Origin: Massilia sp. BJB1822
Lineage (GTDB): Bacteria; Pseudomonadota; Gammaproteobacteria; Burkholderiales; Burkholderiaceae_D
Reading direction: 5' to 3'
DNA length: 64,000 nucleotides
Assembly (NCBI RefSeq): GCF_013369485.1
Contig: NZ_JABWEB010000007.1
Coordinates: forward strand, 186,001 to 250,000
The notes under the pieces are model-generated. The model was not told the DNA's origin. It was given only the letters and a program-made list of their open reading frames with translations, and searched no databases. Shown here in pieces: positions 52,800-60,677 of this stretch; the stretch's first letter is position 1, and every line of letters begins with the position of its first letter. The position numbers were made by a program, and so were the translations under genes.

Positions 52800-55667
52800 T
52801 TAGAAGGTGTAGCGGGCGCCGACGCTGAAGTAACGGCCCAGGGCGCCGCTATAGTCAGACGGGTTGTAGCTTTGCGCGCCATAGGTCAGCGGATCAAGCG
52901 GCGGTTCCTTGTCGAACAGGTTCTGGATGGTGCCGAAGATCTCGGTCTTGCTGTCGAACTTCCAGCGTGCCGTCAGGTCCAGGGTGGCGAAGGACTTGAT
53001 CTTGCAGCCGCCAGGGGCTTCGCGGCCATCGGCGTAATGGCTGGCGCATTCGCTCAGGGATTTCTCCTTCTTGTTGTCAAAGGCGCCGCGGTAGTTGACG
53101 GTGCCGGCGATGCGCCAGGCGCCGCGATCCCAGCTCAGGCCGAAGTTGGCACGGTTGTCCGGCGTGCCCATGCAGTTGCTGACGTCGCAATTGCCATGGG
53201 TGCCGGCAAAGTCCAGCACCGTGCCGTCACGCTCCACGCGGCGCCACTGGAACAGGTGGGTCCATTTGGCGTCGGCGGTCAGATTGCCCCACTCGTTGGG
53301 CAGCACGAAGGTCTTGCGCACATCCACATCGACCCCGCGCACGGTGGTGGCGGCCGAGTTGACGTACTGGGTCAGCACGCCGACGATCGGGCCTGGATCG
53401 CCAGGGATGGAGCGCACGGCGCCGGTCGGGTCGCGCACCAGGCGGTTGGCTGCGATGGCCGAGGCCGTCGTTTCCTGGTTGATTTCGTTGGTGCGCTTGA
53501 TTTGCCACAGGTCGACCGACAGGCTGGTGCGTGGCAGCGGATCCCATACCATGCCCACGGTATAGCTCTTCGAGCGTTCCGGCGACAGGCCCGAGTTGGG
53601 GCTGGTGATGATGGGCATGGTCGCTTCATTACACGCGCCGTCCACGCCCAGGGCGCAACGTACGGTGTCGACGCCGCTGGAGAAGGCCGACAGGCCGCCG
53701 CGGCCATTCTCGGCCGCATTCGGTGCGCGGAAGCCGCGGGCCAAGGTGGCGCGGAAGGCCAGCTCGCGGGTCGGCGTCCATTTCAGGCCCGCTTTCGGGG
53801 TATAGGAATTGCCGATGCCCTTGTCGAAATGGTCGAAGCGCAGGGCGGCCGACAGTTCCACCGTCGGCAGGACCGGCGCCAGCAGTTCGGCAAACAGTGA
53901 GCTTGATTTGCGGTCGCCGTCATAAGCCGAGTAGCCCAGGCCGATGATATTGCCGCGCTCGGTACCCGTGGTTGGGACCAGGCGGGTTTCCTCCTTGCGG
54001 AACTCGGCACCCAGTGCCAGGCCCATGGCGCCGCCGGGCAACTGGCCGAACTCGCGCGAGGCGCGCAGATCGACTTGGGCAATGCTGGTTTTGGCGTCGC
54101 TGCTGATGGTGGGCGACAGGGCGGCATACAGGGCGGCCGAGTTCAGGCCGGCGTTTTCCGCGATGCGCCAGTAGGTATTGGCGGGCAGGGCGGCATAGGC
54201 CGGATTGCGCATGGCTGCGGCGACGTTGGCCGGGGTCGGGTTGAGCAGGGCAAAGGCGACATCGCGCTGCAGGAAGCCATCGCGGTCATTGGTGACCTTG
54301 CTGCGCGAATACAGCAGGGCGCTGTCGATATCCCAGCCCTGCACCGTGGTCTTCACGCCCACCAGGGCGCGCACGAAGTCCGAATCAATGCGGCTGCGGG
54401 TCGGGCCGATGTCGGCCGGTATATAGCGCAGGCGGCCAGGGCCGAGGCCGAAATAGGGGTTGTCCGGGTGGTTGGTACCGAGCGATATGCCGCCGTTCCG
54501 GGAGACGCCGCCAGGGTAGCCGGTGCTGCCACTGACGCTGCCGGGGGCGCCGGAGGAATTGGATTTGCTCTTATAGTAGTTCAGCTCGGCATACGCCTGG
54601 GTGTCCGGGTTGAGCTGCACGGTCAGGCGGCCGAACAGATTGGCGGTTTTTTGCTCCGGCTGCATCTGGGAATAGAGCTGGGCCGAGTCGATGACGCAAC
54701 CGCCGCCGGGGTCGCCTTGGGGATGTTTGGTGAAGTTGCCGCAGGCGGCGCCTGGGAAGGTGCGGGTGAAGCCGTCCCCCTTCAGGTTGCCGCGGTTGTA
54801 AAACTCGCCGGTGTCTGGATGGGCCACATTGCCGTTGATTGCCGGGTTGCCAGTGCCGAGGTCGCTGGTGATCCAGCCCGCGCCGCCGATATCGTCGCCG
54901 GCAAAGCCCAGGTAGCGCAGGTCGCTGCGGCCGACGGCGCCGCGGCCGTCGCGGTCGCGGTACCAGACCTTGCGCTTCTTGCCGAACTCCAGGCTGAACA
55001 GGGCATTGTAGCGGTCGCTGTCCAGGTCGCCGAAGCCGTGGGTGATGGCGAGCCGGGTATCGCCGCCATCGCGCTCTTGCGACAGGCCTTGGCTGGCGCG
55101 CACGGTGGTGCCTTTGAAGTCGCGGCGCAGGATGACGTTGACCACGCCGGCAATCGCGTCCGAGCCATATACGGCCGAGGCGCCGTCTTTCAGGATCTCG
55201 ACGCGCTCCACGGCTTCGGCTGGAATGATGTTCAGGTCGGCAAAGACTTTTTGGCCGTCATCGGCCAGGCCGTAAGGGGCGATGCGGCGGCCGTTCAACA
55301 GCACCAGGGTGGACGAGGTACCCAGGCCGCGCAGCGAAATGCCCGAGGCGCCTTGGGCGAAGCCACTGCTGAAGGTGGTTGGTACCGAACCCTGGTTATC
55401 CACGGCCAGCGTCTGCAGCAGCTCGGCGACCGTGCTCTTGCCGGTTTTTTCAATGTCGGCACGGGTCACGGTCTGGACTGGCGAGGCCGTTTCGGCCTGG
55501 GCGCGGCGGATGTGGGTGCCGGTGATTTCGACGCGGGTGATCGGCTGCTGGGCTGGAGCCGCCTGCGCCATGGCGTCGTGGGCCAGGACGGCAAGCATCA
55601 GCGGTGCGGCGAGCGGGAAGGCACGGCGCAGGCTGCGGGAAATCGGATGGGGGTGCAAGTCTCTCAT
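52800..55667 (-). CDS. TonB-dependent receptor
   Basis: A 955-residue outer-membrane receptor. The ATG at 55667 follows GGAG with ten-base spacing. The N-terminus is positively charged (MRDLHPHPISRSLRRAF) and leads into a hydrophobic run ending AHDAMAQ, a signal peptide. The mature part begins with RVEITGTHIRRAQAETASPVQTV. The plug carries ILKDGASAVYGSDAIAGVVN, and the barrel ends in YFSVGARYTF. Its C-terminal stretch LDPLTYGAQSYNPSDYSGALGRYF is clearly similar to that of the truncated receptor at the end of the window (LDPLTYGGMSYNPMD...), so those two are paralogues. The ligand is unknown. Confidence 0.92.
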   Translation of the reverse strand: MRDLHPHPISRSLRRAFPLAAPLMLAVLAHDAMAQAAPAQQPITRVEITGTHIRRAQAETASPVQTVTRADIEKTGKSTVAELLQTLAVDNQGSVPTTFSSGFAQGASGISLRGLGTSSTLVLLNGRRIAPYGLADDGQKVFADLNIIPAEAVERVEILKDGASAVYGSDAIAGVVNVILRRDFKGTTVRASQGLSQERDGGDTRLAITHGFGDLDSDRYNALFSLEFGKKRKVWYRDRDGRGAVGRSDLRYLGFAGDDIGGAGWITSDLGTGNPAINGNVAHPDTGEFYNRGNLKGDGFTRTFPGAACGNFTKHPQGDPGGGCVIDSAQLYSQMQPEQKTANLFGRLTVQLNPDTQAYAELNYYKSKSNSSGAPGSVSGSTGYPGGVSRNGGISLGTNHPDNPYFGLGPGRLRYIPADIGPTRSRIDSDFVRALVGVKTTVQGWDIDSALLYSRSKVTNDRDGFLQRDVAFALLNPTPANVAAAMRNPAYAALPANTYWRIAENAGLNSAALYAALSPTISSDAKTSIAQVDLRASREFGQLPGGAMGLALGAEFRKEETRLVPTTGTERGNIIGLGYSAYDGDRKSSSLFAELLAPVLPTVELSAALRFDHFDKGIGNSYTPKAGLKWTPTRELAFRATLARGFRAPNAAENGRGGLSAFSSGVDTVRCALGVDGACNEATMPIITSPNSGLSPERSKSYTVGMVWDPLPRTSLSVDLWQIKRTNEINQETTASAIAANRLVRDPTGAVRSIPGDPGPIVGVLTQYVNSAATTVRGVDVDVRKTFVLPNEWGNLTADAKWTHLFQWRRVERDGTVLDFAGTHGNCDVSNCMGTPDNRANFGLSWDRGAWRIAGTVNYRGAFDNKKEKSLSECASHYADGREAPGGCKIKSFATLDLTARWKFDSKTEIFGTIQNLFDKEPPLDPLTYGAQSYNPSDYSGALGRYFSVGARYTF

Positions 55668-56047
55668 TACTGTACGTCTCCACAAAAGATCGGTGAATGA
55701 AGCCTCTCCAGAATAATTCTTTGAGATTTTCTGCGAGACTTAAACTTATATAATAATTAATCAGAAAAATCATGTTTTTCACCTAATATTTATTCTTGGA
55801 AAGCCAAATTGGCTATATTCCGTTGTGGAATGGATACATGATGTGTTTTGAATGCAAGTGCATGATTTGGAAGGAATATGTTATTGAGTTCTATTGCTTG
55901 CAAATTAAAATTATCGTGTTCCGATAATATTTTAGGTGACTATATTTATTGATAGTTTCTGCATTGCTAGATAAGGGGCGGTGGGAATTGGCGCAGCGCA
56001 AGGGCCGCCGCCGCGCGGGCCTGGCGCCCCCTGCTGCATATGGGGGC
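55668..56047. other. AT-rich intergenic region between receptor and aroG leader
   Basis: About 380 bases. The first 290 bases after the receptor start are AT-rich and presumably contain that gene's minus-strand promoter; no clear hexamers were assigned. From about 55975 the composition becomes GC-rich. No gene is supported. The in-frame ATG at 55949 upstream of the aroG leader peptide would span the aroG promoter and is rejected. Confidence 0.5.
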
Positions 56048-56077
56048 TTGCCAAACGCTGTCCAATGTTGTTATAGT
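56048..56077 (+). promoter_or_regulatory. Sigma-70 promoter of the aroG leader transcript
   Basis: TTGCCA (56048-56053) and TATAGT (56072-56077) are separated by 18 bases. Transcription should start near 56084, about 20 bases before the leader peptide start codon, as expected for an attenuated operon. Confidence 0.7.
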
Positions 56078-56104
56078 GGCTCGAACTTTCAGGAACTCAT
56101 ACCC

Positions 56105-56173
56105 ATGCTGCGCTTCGTCTTCTTTACCAACTGGTTTTACTTTAGCCATTCCAGCCCCAAGGCGGTGGAGTAG
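56105..56173 (+). CDS. Leader peptide rich in Phe, Trp and Tyr, upstream of DAHP synthase
   Basis: A 22-codon peptide, MLRFVFFTNWFYFSHSSPK then AVE. Seven of the ten residues 4-13 are aromatic: Phe4, Phe6, Phe7, Trp10, Phe11, Tyr12, Phe13. AGGAA at good spacing precedes the ATG, and the promoter lies just upstream. A terminator follows 52 bases after the stop, before the DAHP synthase gene. This is the layout of a ribosome-mediated attenuator: shortage of any charged aromatic tRNA should stall the ribosome on codons 4-13. An in-frame longer version from 55949 would run through the promoter and is rejected. The peptide itself probably has no other function. Confidence 0.85.
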   Translation: MLRFVFFTNWFYFSHSSPKAVE

Positions 56174-56229
56174 CGGCCGGTTCACGTAAGCAGCACAACG
56201 AGATCCCCAGCAAATACCAAGAGACCGCC
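56161..56229 (+). promoter_or_regulatory. Antiterminator strands of the aroG attenuator
   Basis: GGCGGT at 56161-56166, near the end of the leader peptide gene, is exactly complementary to ACCGCC at 56224-56229, the 5' arm of the terminator. A competing local hairpin can form inside the leader (CCA...CC at 56151-56156 with GGTGG at 56164-56168). A ribosome stalled on the aromatic codons would block that local hairpin and leave GGCGGT free; a ribosome at the stop codon would cover GGCGGT. This is inferred from complementarity; the core pairing is only six base pairs. Confidence 0.6.
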
Positions 56230-56249
56230 AGCGATGGCGGTTTTTTTTT
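56225..56249 (+). terminator. Attenuator terminator upstream of aroG
   Basis: CCGCCA-GCGA-TGGCGG forms a six-pair stem followed by nine Ts, located between the leader peptide and the DAHP synthase start codon. A terminator in this position, with no gene before it except the leader, is diagnostic for attenuation. Confidence 0.9.
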
Positions 56250-56277
56250 ACCCAGGCTTTTTTTCTCAGGAGAACCC

Positions 56278-57342
56278 ATGCAACGCACCGACGATTTGCG
56301 CATCCGCGAAATGAAAGAACTGACCCCGCCGTCCCATCTGATCCGCGAGTTCCCCTGCAGCGAAGCGGCTTCGCAGACGGCGGCCGACGCGCGCGTGGCC
56401 CTGCACCGCATCCTGCACGGCCAGGACGACCGCCTGATGGTGGTGATCGGCCCTTGCTCCATCCACGATCCGAAGGCGGCCATGGAGTATGCGCGCCGTC
56501 TGGCCCCGCTGCGCGCCAAGCTCAAGGACGACCTGGAAATCGTCATGCGCGTGTATTTCGAAAAGCCGCGCACCACGGTGGGCTGGAAGGGCATGATCAA
56601 CGATCCGTATATGGACAACAGCTTCCGCATCAACGACGGCTTGCGCATGGCGCGCGAGCTGCTGCGCGATATCAACGAACTGGGCCTGCCGGCCGGCACC
56701 GAGTTCCTCGACGTGATCAGCCCTCAGTATGTCGCCGACCTGATCAGCTGGGGCGCGATCGGCGCGCGCACCACGGAGTCGCAGGTGCACCGCGAGCTGG
56801 CGTCCGGCCTGTCCTGCCCGGTCGGCTTCAAGAATGGCACGGACGGCAATACCCGCATCGCGGTGGAGGCGATCAAGGCCGCATCCCAGCCCCACCATTT
56901 CCTGTCCGTCACCAAGGGCGGTCACTCGGCCATCGTGTCCACCAATGGCAATGAGGATTGCCACATCATCCTGCGCGGCGGCAAGGCGCCGAACTACGAT
57001 GCGGCCAGCGTGGAAGAGGCGTGCAAGGCGATTGCCGGCCACGGCCTGGCGGCGCGCCTGATGATCGACGCTTCCCACGCCAACAGCTCGAAAAAGCATG
57101 AAAACCAGATTCCCGTGTGCGCCGATATCGCGCGCCAGCTGGCCGGCGGCGATACGCGCATCGTCGGCGTCATGGTGGAATCGCATCTGGTGGCCGGGCG
57201 CCAGGACTTGGTGCCGGGCAAGGAGCTGGTCTACGGCCAGTCGGTAACCGACGGTTGCATCGACTGGGAGAGCAGCGTGCTGGTGCTGGAAGAGTTGGCG
57301 GCCGCCGTGCGCCAGCGCCGCCTGCGCCGCGAAGATAACTAA
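56278..57342 (+). CDS. aroG: 3-deoxy-7-phosphoheptulonate synthase (DAHP synthase, class I)
   Basis: A 354-residue enzyme catalysing the first step of aromatic amino acid synthesis, the condensation of phosphoenolpyruvate with erythrose 4-phosphate. Class I signatures are visible: VIGPCSIHDPKAAMEYA, YFEKPRTTVGWKG, TRTTESQ-like ARTTESQVHRELASGLS, GNTRIAVEAI and DASHANSSKKHENQ. CAGGAGAAC lies directly before the ATG. Regulation by transcription attenuation through the leader at 56105-56173 is strongly suggested; which aromatic amino acid also inhibits the enzyme cannot be read from the sequence. It appears monocistronic, since the next gene is a receptor about 295 bases away. Confidence 0.97.
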   Translation: MQRTDDLRIREMKELTPPSHLIREFPCSEAASQTAADARVALHRILHGQDDRLMVVIGPCSIHDPKAAMEYARRLAPLRAKLKDDLEIVMRVYFEKPRTTVGWKGMINDPYMDNSFRINDGLRMARELLRDINELGLPAGTEFLDVISPQYVADLISWGAIGARTTESQVHRELASGLSCPVGFKNGTDGNTRIAVEAIKAASQPHHFLSVTKGGHSAIVSTNGNEDCHIILRGGKAPNYDAASVEEACKAIAGHGLAARLMIDASHANSSKKHENQIPVCADIARQLAGGDTRIVGVMVESHLVAGRQDLVPGKELVYGQSVTDGCIDWESSVLVLEELAAAVRQRRLRREDN

Positions 57343-57366
57343 GTTTTTGCTAGCTTCTCCCGCCTA

Positions 57367-57429
57367 TTGACGGCATCCTGCCGTCAAACCATCCCTAAAG
57401 CGCGTTCCGGCATGAAAGCCGGAATGCGC
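57367..57429 (+). other. Two tandem hairpins behind aroG
   Basis: TTGACGGCA-TCC-TGCCGTCAA (57367-57387) is a perfect stem, and GCGTTCCGGC-ATGAAA-GCCGGAATGC (57402-57427) is a stem with one G-U pair. Neither has a T-run. They may stabilise the 3' end or act as weak terminators. The rest of the gap to 57637 is AT-rich and without a gene. Confidence 0.45.
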
Positions 57430-57637
57430 TGTCTGCGCCCCATTTCACACCAAACTTGCATGAAAAGATAGTGTTTTATGTAAGTCACTTCTTCTTTTTA
57501 GTGCCGCTGTGGGATTTTCGTCGCATCCAATGTGTATTCGTTGACGACAGGAAGTCACCATGTTTCCATGCTTAAAAACTGAATATTGTTGCGCGAAAAA
57601 CAAGCTACAGCCATTCACACACAAGAGGGAAAGCATG

Positions 57638-60607
57638 ATGATGAAAGAAAAAGTGCTGGCGCGCTCCTTGCGCCTAATTTGCTGGGGCGGCATGGCGCTG
57701 GGTCTGGGCGCGGCGGCGCCCGCCGCGCTGGCGCAAAGCGCCGACGGCGGCGACAAGATGACCCGGGTGGAAATCACCGGTTCTTCGATCCGCCGCATCG
57801 CCAAGGAGGGCACCTTGCCGGTGCAGACCCTGACCCAGGAAGACATCAAGAAAACCGGCGCCAGCTCGGCCACCGAGCTGATCCAGAACCTGCCGGCCAT
57901 GCAGGGCTTCGTGCCGGCATCGAGTTCGGTCAATGGCGGCGCCGCCGGGGTGACCACGGCAGCGCTGCACTCGCTGCAATCGAAATACACCCTGGTGCTA
58001 TTGGATGGCCAGCGCATGGCGCCGGTCGAACTGGGCAATACCCAGGGCGGCGGCTATGCCGTCAATATCGAGAGCATTCCGCTGGAGGCGGTGGAGCGCG
58101 TCGAAATCCTGACCGACGGCGCCTCGGCCCTGTATGGTTCGGATGCGATTTCCGGCGTGGTCAACTTCATCCTGAAAAAGAACAAGACCGACGGCAGTGC
58201 CTATGTCACCACGAACAAGCCGCAGCACAAGGGCGGCAGCAGCTGGTCGGCCGGCATCACCAAGGGTTTCGGCGACCTGGACCGCGACCGCTTCAACATC
58301 CTGTTTTCCTATAGCCACGAGAAGCAGCAGGCGCTGGCCGCCTCGCAGCGCGAAGCCTCGCGCCGCGGCACCTATCTGCCCTTCAGCTATAAGGGCAAGA
58401 ACTATGTCTACGACGCCGCCACCGAGAATACCGAACCGGCCAATATCACCATCAATGCCTTGCCGGCCAATGCGCCGGCCGGCACCGCGCCGACCGCATA
58501 TTCGATCAATCCTTACTACAACAAGAACGGCAATTGCGGCAGCTCCATGGCCAATGCCCAGATCGATCCGCTCGGCTACAACGGCGTGTCCTGCCGCTTC
58601 AACTACGCGGCCATGGTGCAGACCATCCCTGAATCCCAGCGCGACAGCGGCCTGTTGAAAGGCTCTTTCCAGCTCAACGAAAACACCACGCTGTGGGCCG
58701 AGGCCGTGCTGTCGCGCTTCAAGATGCGCTCGCAGTATGGTTCCGCAGCCCAGCCGATGGGCATCAACGCCACCACCCGCTTCCCGGTGCTGTGGAATAA
58801 ATACGTGCAGCCTTTCCTGACGGCCAATAATCTGGTGCCGGCCGATGTCGATCCCGATAACCCGAACGGCCCGCTGGGCACGCTCGGCTACCGCTCGGTG
58901 CTGGTGGGCGGGCGCGCCGACGACTACATCACCGATGCGCGCCACCTGTCCTTCGGCGTCACCGGTCAGGCCATGGGCTGGAGCTATAACGCCAGCGCGG
59001 TGCTCTCGCGCAGCCAGCTGAAGGACAAGGCGGCCGGCGGCTACACCGATTTCGACAAGCTGGTGAGCCTGGTCGCCAGCGGCAAATACGATCTGATCAT
59101 GGGCACGGGCGCCGAACTGCTGCGCGACGCCCTGGTGAATGGCACGGAGTTCCAGAAATCCGTCTCCACCCTGAACAGCTTGCATTTCGGCGCCCAGCAT
59201 GATGTGCTGGAACTGCCGGGCGGCATGGCGATTGGGTCGCTCGGCGGCGACTTCGTGAAGACGCGCTACCGTACCGATTACCATCCGCTGATCCTGTCGC
59301 AATCCGGTTTCGAGGGGCAGCCGGCGTCGGCCAATTATCCGGTCGGCGGCAGTTACGGTCAGGTGCCCTTCGATGCGGAGCGCAAGAACTGGGGGATTTT
59401 GGGCGAGGTCTTGCTGCCCCTGCATAAAACCGTGGAAGCGAACGTGTCGGCGCGCTACGACAAGTATGACCGCGTGCATAGCCGGCACGTGTTTACCAGC
59501 TTGCCCGACCCGGCCACCGGCTTGCAGATGCGCCTGCCGGCTGCCGACCTGGGCAACACCTTCAATTCCAGCACCTATAAGGTGAGCCTGCGCTGGACGC
59601 CCGTCGAAAACGTGTTGCTGCGCGCCGCTTACGGCACCGGCTTCAAGGCGCCCAATCTGAATGAAGTGGCCGGCGCGCTGACCTTCAACGGCAGCACCTC
59701 GGGGAACTACTCCTGCCCCTTCCCGGGCACCTCGGGCTGCCGCGGCGGGCTGGCCCAGTACGATCTGCTCAAAGGGCCGAACAGCGCGAGCGGCGAGCTC
59801 GGCCTGAGGCCGGAAAAATCCAAGCAATGGACCCTCGGTGGGCGCATCGAACCCGTGACCGGCCTGTCGCTGGGCATGGATGTGTGGAATGTGCAAATCC
59901 GCAACCAGATTCTGTCGGGCGGCATTCCCGAAGCCGAGGGCTTCCGCAACGCCCAGCAGTATAAGCACCTGTTCGTCAATCCCTATACCGATCCGGGCGG
60001 CGGCTTCACCACCATCGGCTACAAACAGTTGCCGGTGAATGGAGGCGTCGCCAATTACCGCGGCCTGGACTGGGACTTCAGCTACCGCAACCGGCGCACC
60101 AGCCTCGGCAAGCTGTCCGCCACCTGGACCGGCACCCGCATGCTGCGCCAGAACTATACGATGGCGCCCAACGGCGACGTGAAGACCGACCTCGGCGTCT
60201 TTGGTCCGGACAATGCCGTGGTCTTCAAATGGCAGAGCCATCTGACCCTGAGCCTGGATAGCGGCCCCTTCAATAACACCGTGAGCGCGCACTACAAGTC
60301 CGGCTACAAAGACCAGTCCTATGCGAAAGGCACGGCCATCTTCCCGGTATTGGCCAATGGCAAAGTGGGAACGGAGGCAGTGGAGTTCGAAGGCCTGGAT
60401 ACGCCCTCGTACACCACCTTCGACTGGCAGGGTAAATGGACCTATAGCAAAGCCTGGAGTGTGACGGCGGGCGTGAAGAACCTGTTCGACCGCAAACCGC
60501 CCCTGTCGCTGCAAAGCGCGGGCGGCGGCAACCAGGGCGGCTACGACGGCCGCTATGCCGATCCGCTGGGACGCACCTTCTACCTGACGGCTGGCTACAA
60601 CTTCTAA
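57638..60607 (+). CDS. TonB-dependent receptor
   Basis: A 989-residue outer-membrane receptor. Three ATG codons stand in a row (57635, 57638, 57641); 57638 has the best distance to GAGGGA. The signal peptide MMKEKVLARSLRLICWGG...ALAQ resembles that of the next, convergent receptor. The mature part starts RVEITGSSIRRIAKEGTLPVQTL. The plug contains LTDGASALYGSDAISGVVN, with Thr-Asp instead of Lys-Asp in the signature, and the barrel ends TFYLTAGYNF. A longer in-frame start at 57560 would add a Cys-rich non-signal sequence and is rejected. It is paralogous to the 60678-63464 receptor and convergent with it. Confidence 0.92.
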   Translation: MMKEKVLARSLRLICWGGMALGLGAAAPAALAQSADGGDKMTRVEITGSSIRRIAKEGTLPVQTLTQEDIKKTGASSATELIQNLPAMQGFVPASSSVNGGAAGVTTAALHSLQSKYTLVLLDGQRMAPVELGNTQGGGYAVNIESIPLEAVERVEILTDGASALYGSDAISGVVNFILKKNKTDGSAYVTTNKPQHKGGSSWSAGITKGFGDLDRDRFNILFSYSHEKQQALAASQREASRRGTYLPFSYKGKNYVYDAATENTEPANITINALPANAPAGTAPTAYSINPYYNKNGNCGSSMANAQIDPLGYNGVSCRFNYAAMVQTIPESQRDSGLLKGSFQLNENTTLWAEAVLSRFKMRSQYGSAAQPMGINATTRFPVLWNKYVQPFLTANNLVPADVDPDNPNGPLGTLGYRSVLVGGRADDYITDARHLSFGVTGQAMGWSYNASAVLSRSQLKDKAAGGYTDFDKLVSLVASGKYDLIMGTGAELLRDALVNGTEFQKSVSTLNSLHFGAQHDVLELPGGMAIGSLGGDFVKTRYRTDYHPLILSQSGFEGQPASANYPVGGSYGQVPFDAERKNWGILGEVLLPLHKTVEANVSARYDKYDRVHSRHVFTSLPDPATGLQMRLPAADLGNTFNSSTYKVSLRWTPVENVLLRAAYGTGFKAPNLNEVAGALTFNGSTSGNYSCPFPGTSGCRGGLAQYDLLKGPNSASGELGLRPEKSKQWTLGGRIEPVTGLSLGMDVWNVQIRNQILSGGIPEAEGFRNAQQYKHLFVNPYTDPGGGFTTIGYKQLPVNGGVANYRGLDWDFSYRNRRTSLGKLSATWTGTRMLRQNYTMAPNGDVKTDLGVFGPDNAVVFKWQSHLTLSLDSGPFNNTVSAHYKSGYKDQSYAKGTAIFPVLANGKVGTEAVEFEGLDTPSYTTFDWQGKWTYSKAWSVTAGVKNLFDRKPPLSLQSAGGGNQGGYDGRYADPLGRTFYLTAGYNF

Positions 60608-60622
60608 GCGGCAGCCCAAAGT

Positions 60623-60662
60623 AAAACCGCCGGTGGGGACGGAACCCCACCGGCGGTTTTTT
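60623..60662. terminator. Bidirectional terminator between convergent receptors
   Basis: A perfect 16-base-pair stem, AAAACCGCCGGTGGGG with CCCCACCGGCGGTTTT, surrounds the loop ACGGAA. As on the left and Ts on the right let it work in both directions. Confidence 0.92.
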
Positions 60663-60677
60663 ATGCCTGCAGCCTGA

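Noticed and set aside
55949..56104. Longer version of the aroG leader peptide (74 codons)
   Set aside because: It would be translated through the TTGCCA/TATAGT promoter, while the ATG at 56105 has its own ribosome-binding site.
57560..57637. N-terminal extension of the 57638 receptor containing two adjacent cysteines
   Set aside because: It precedes a good ribosome-binding site and a complete signal peptide, and has no homology to receptor N-termini. A separate leader peptide role was considered, but it has no stop before the receptor frame.
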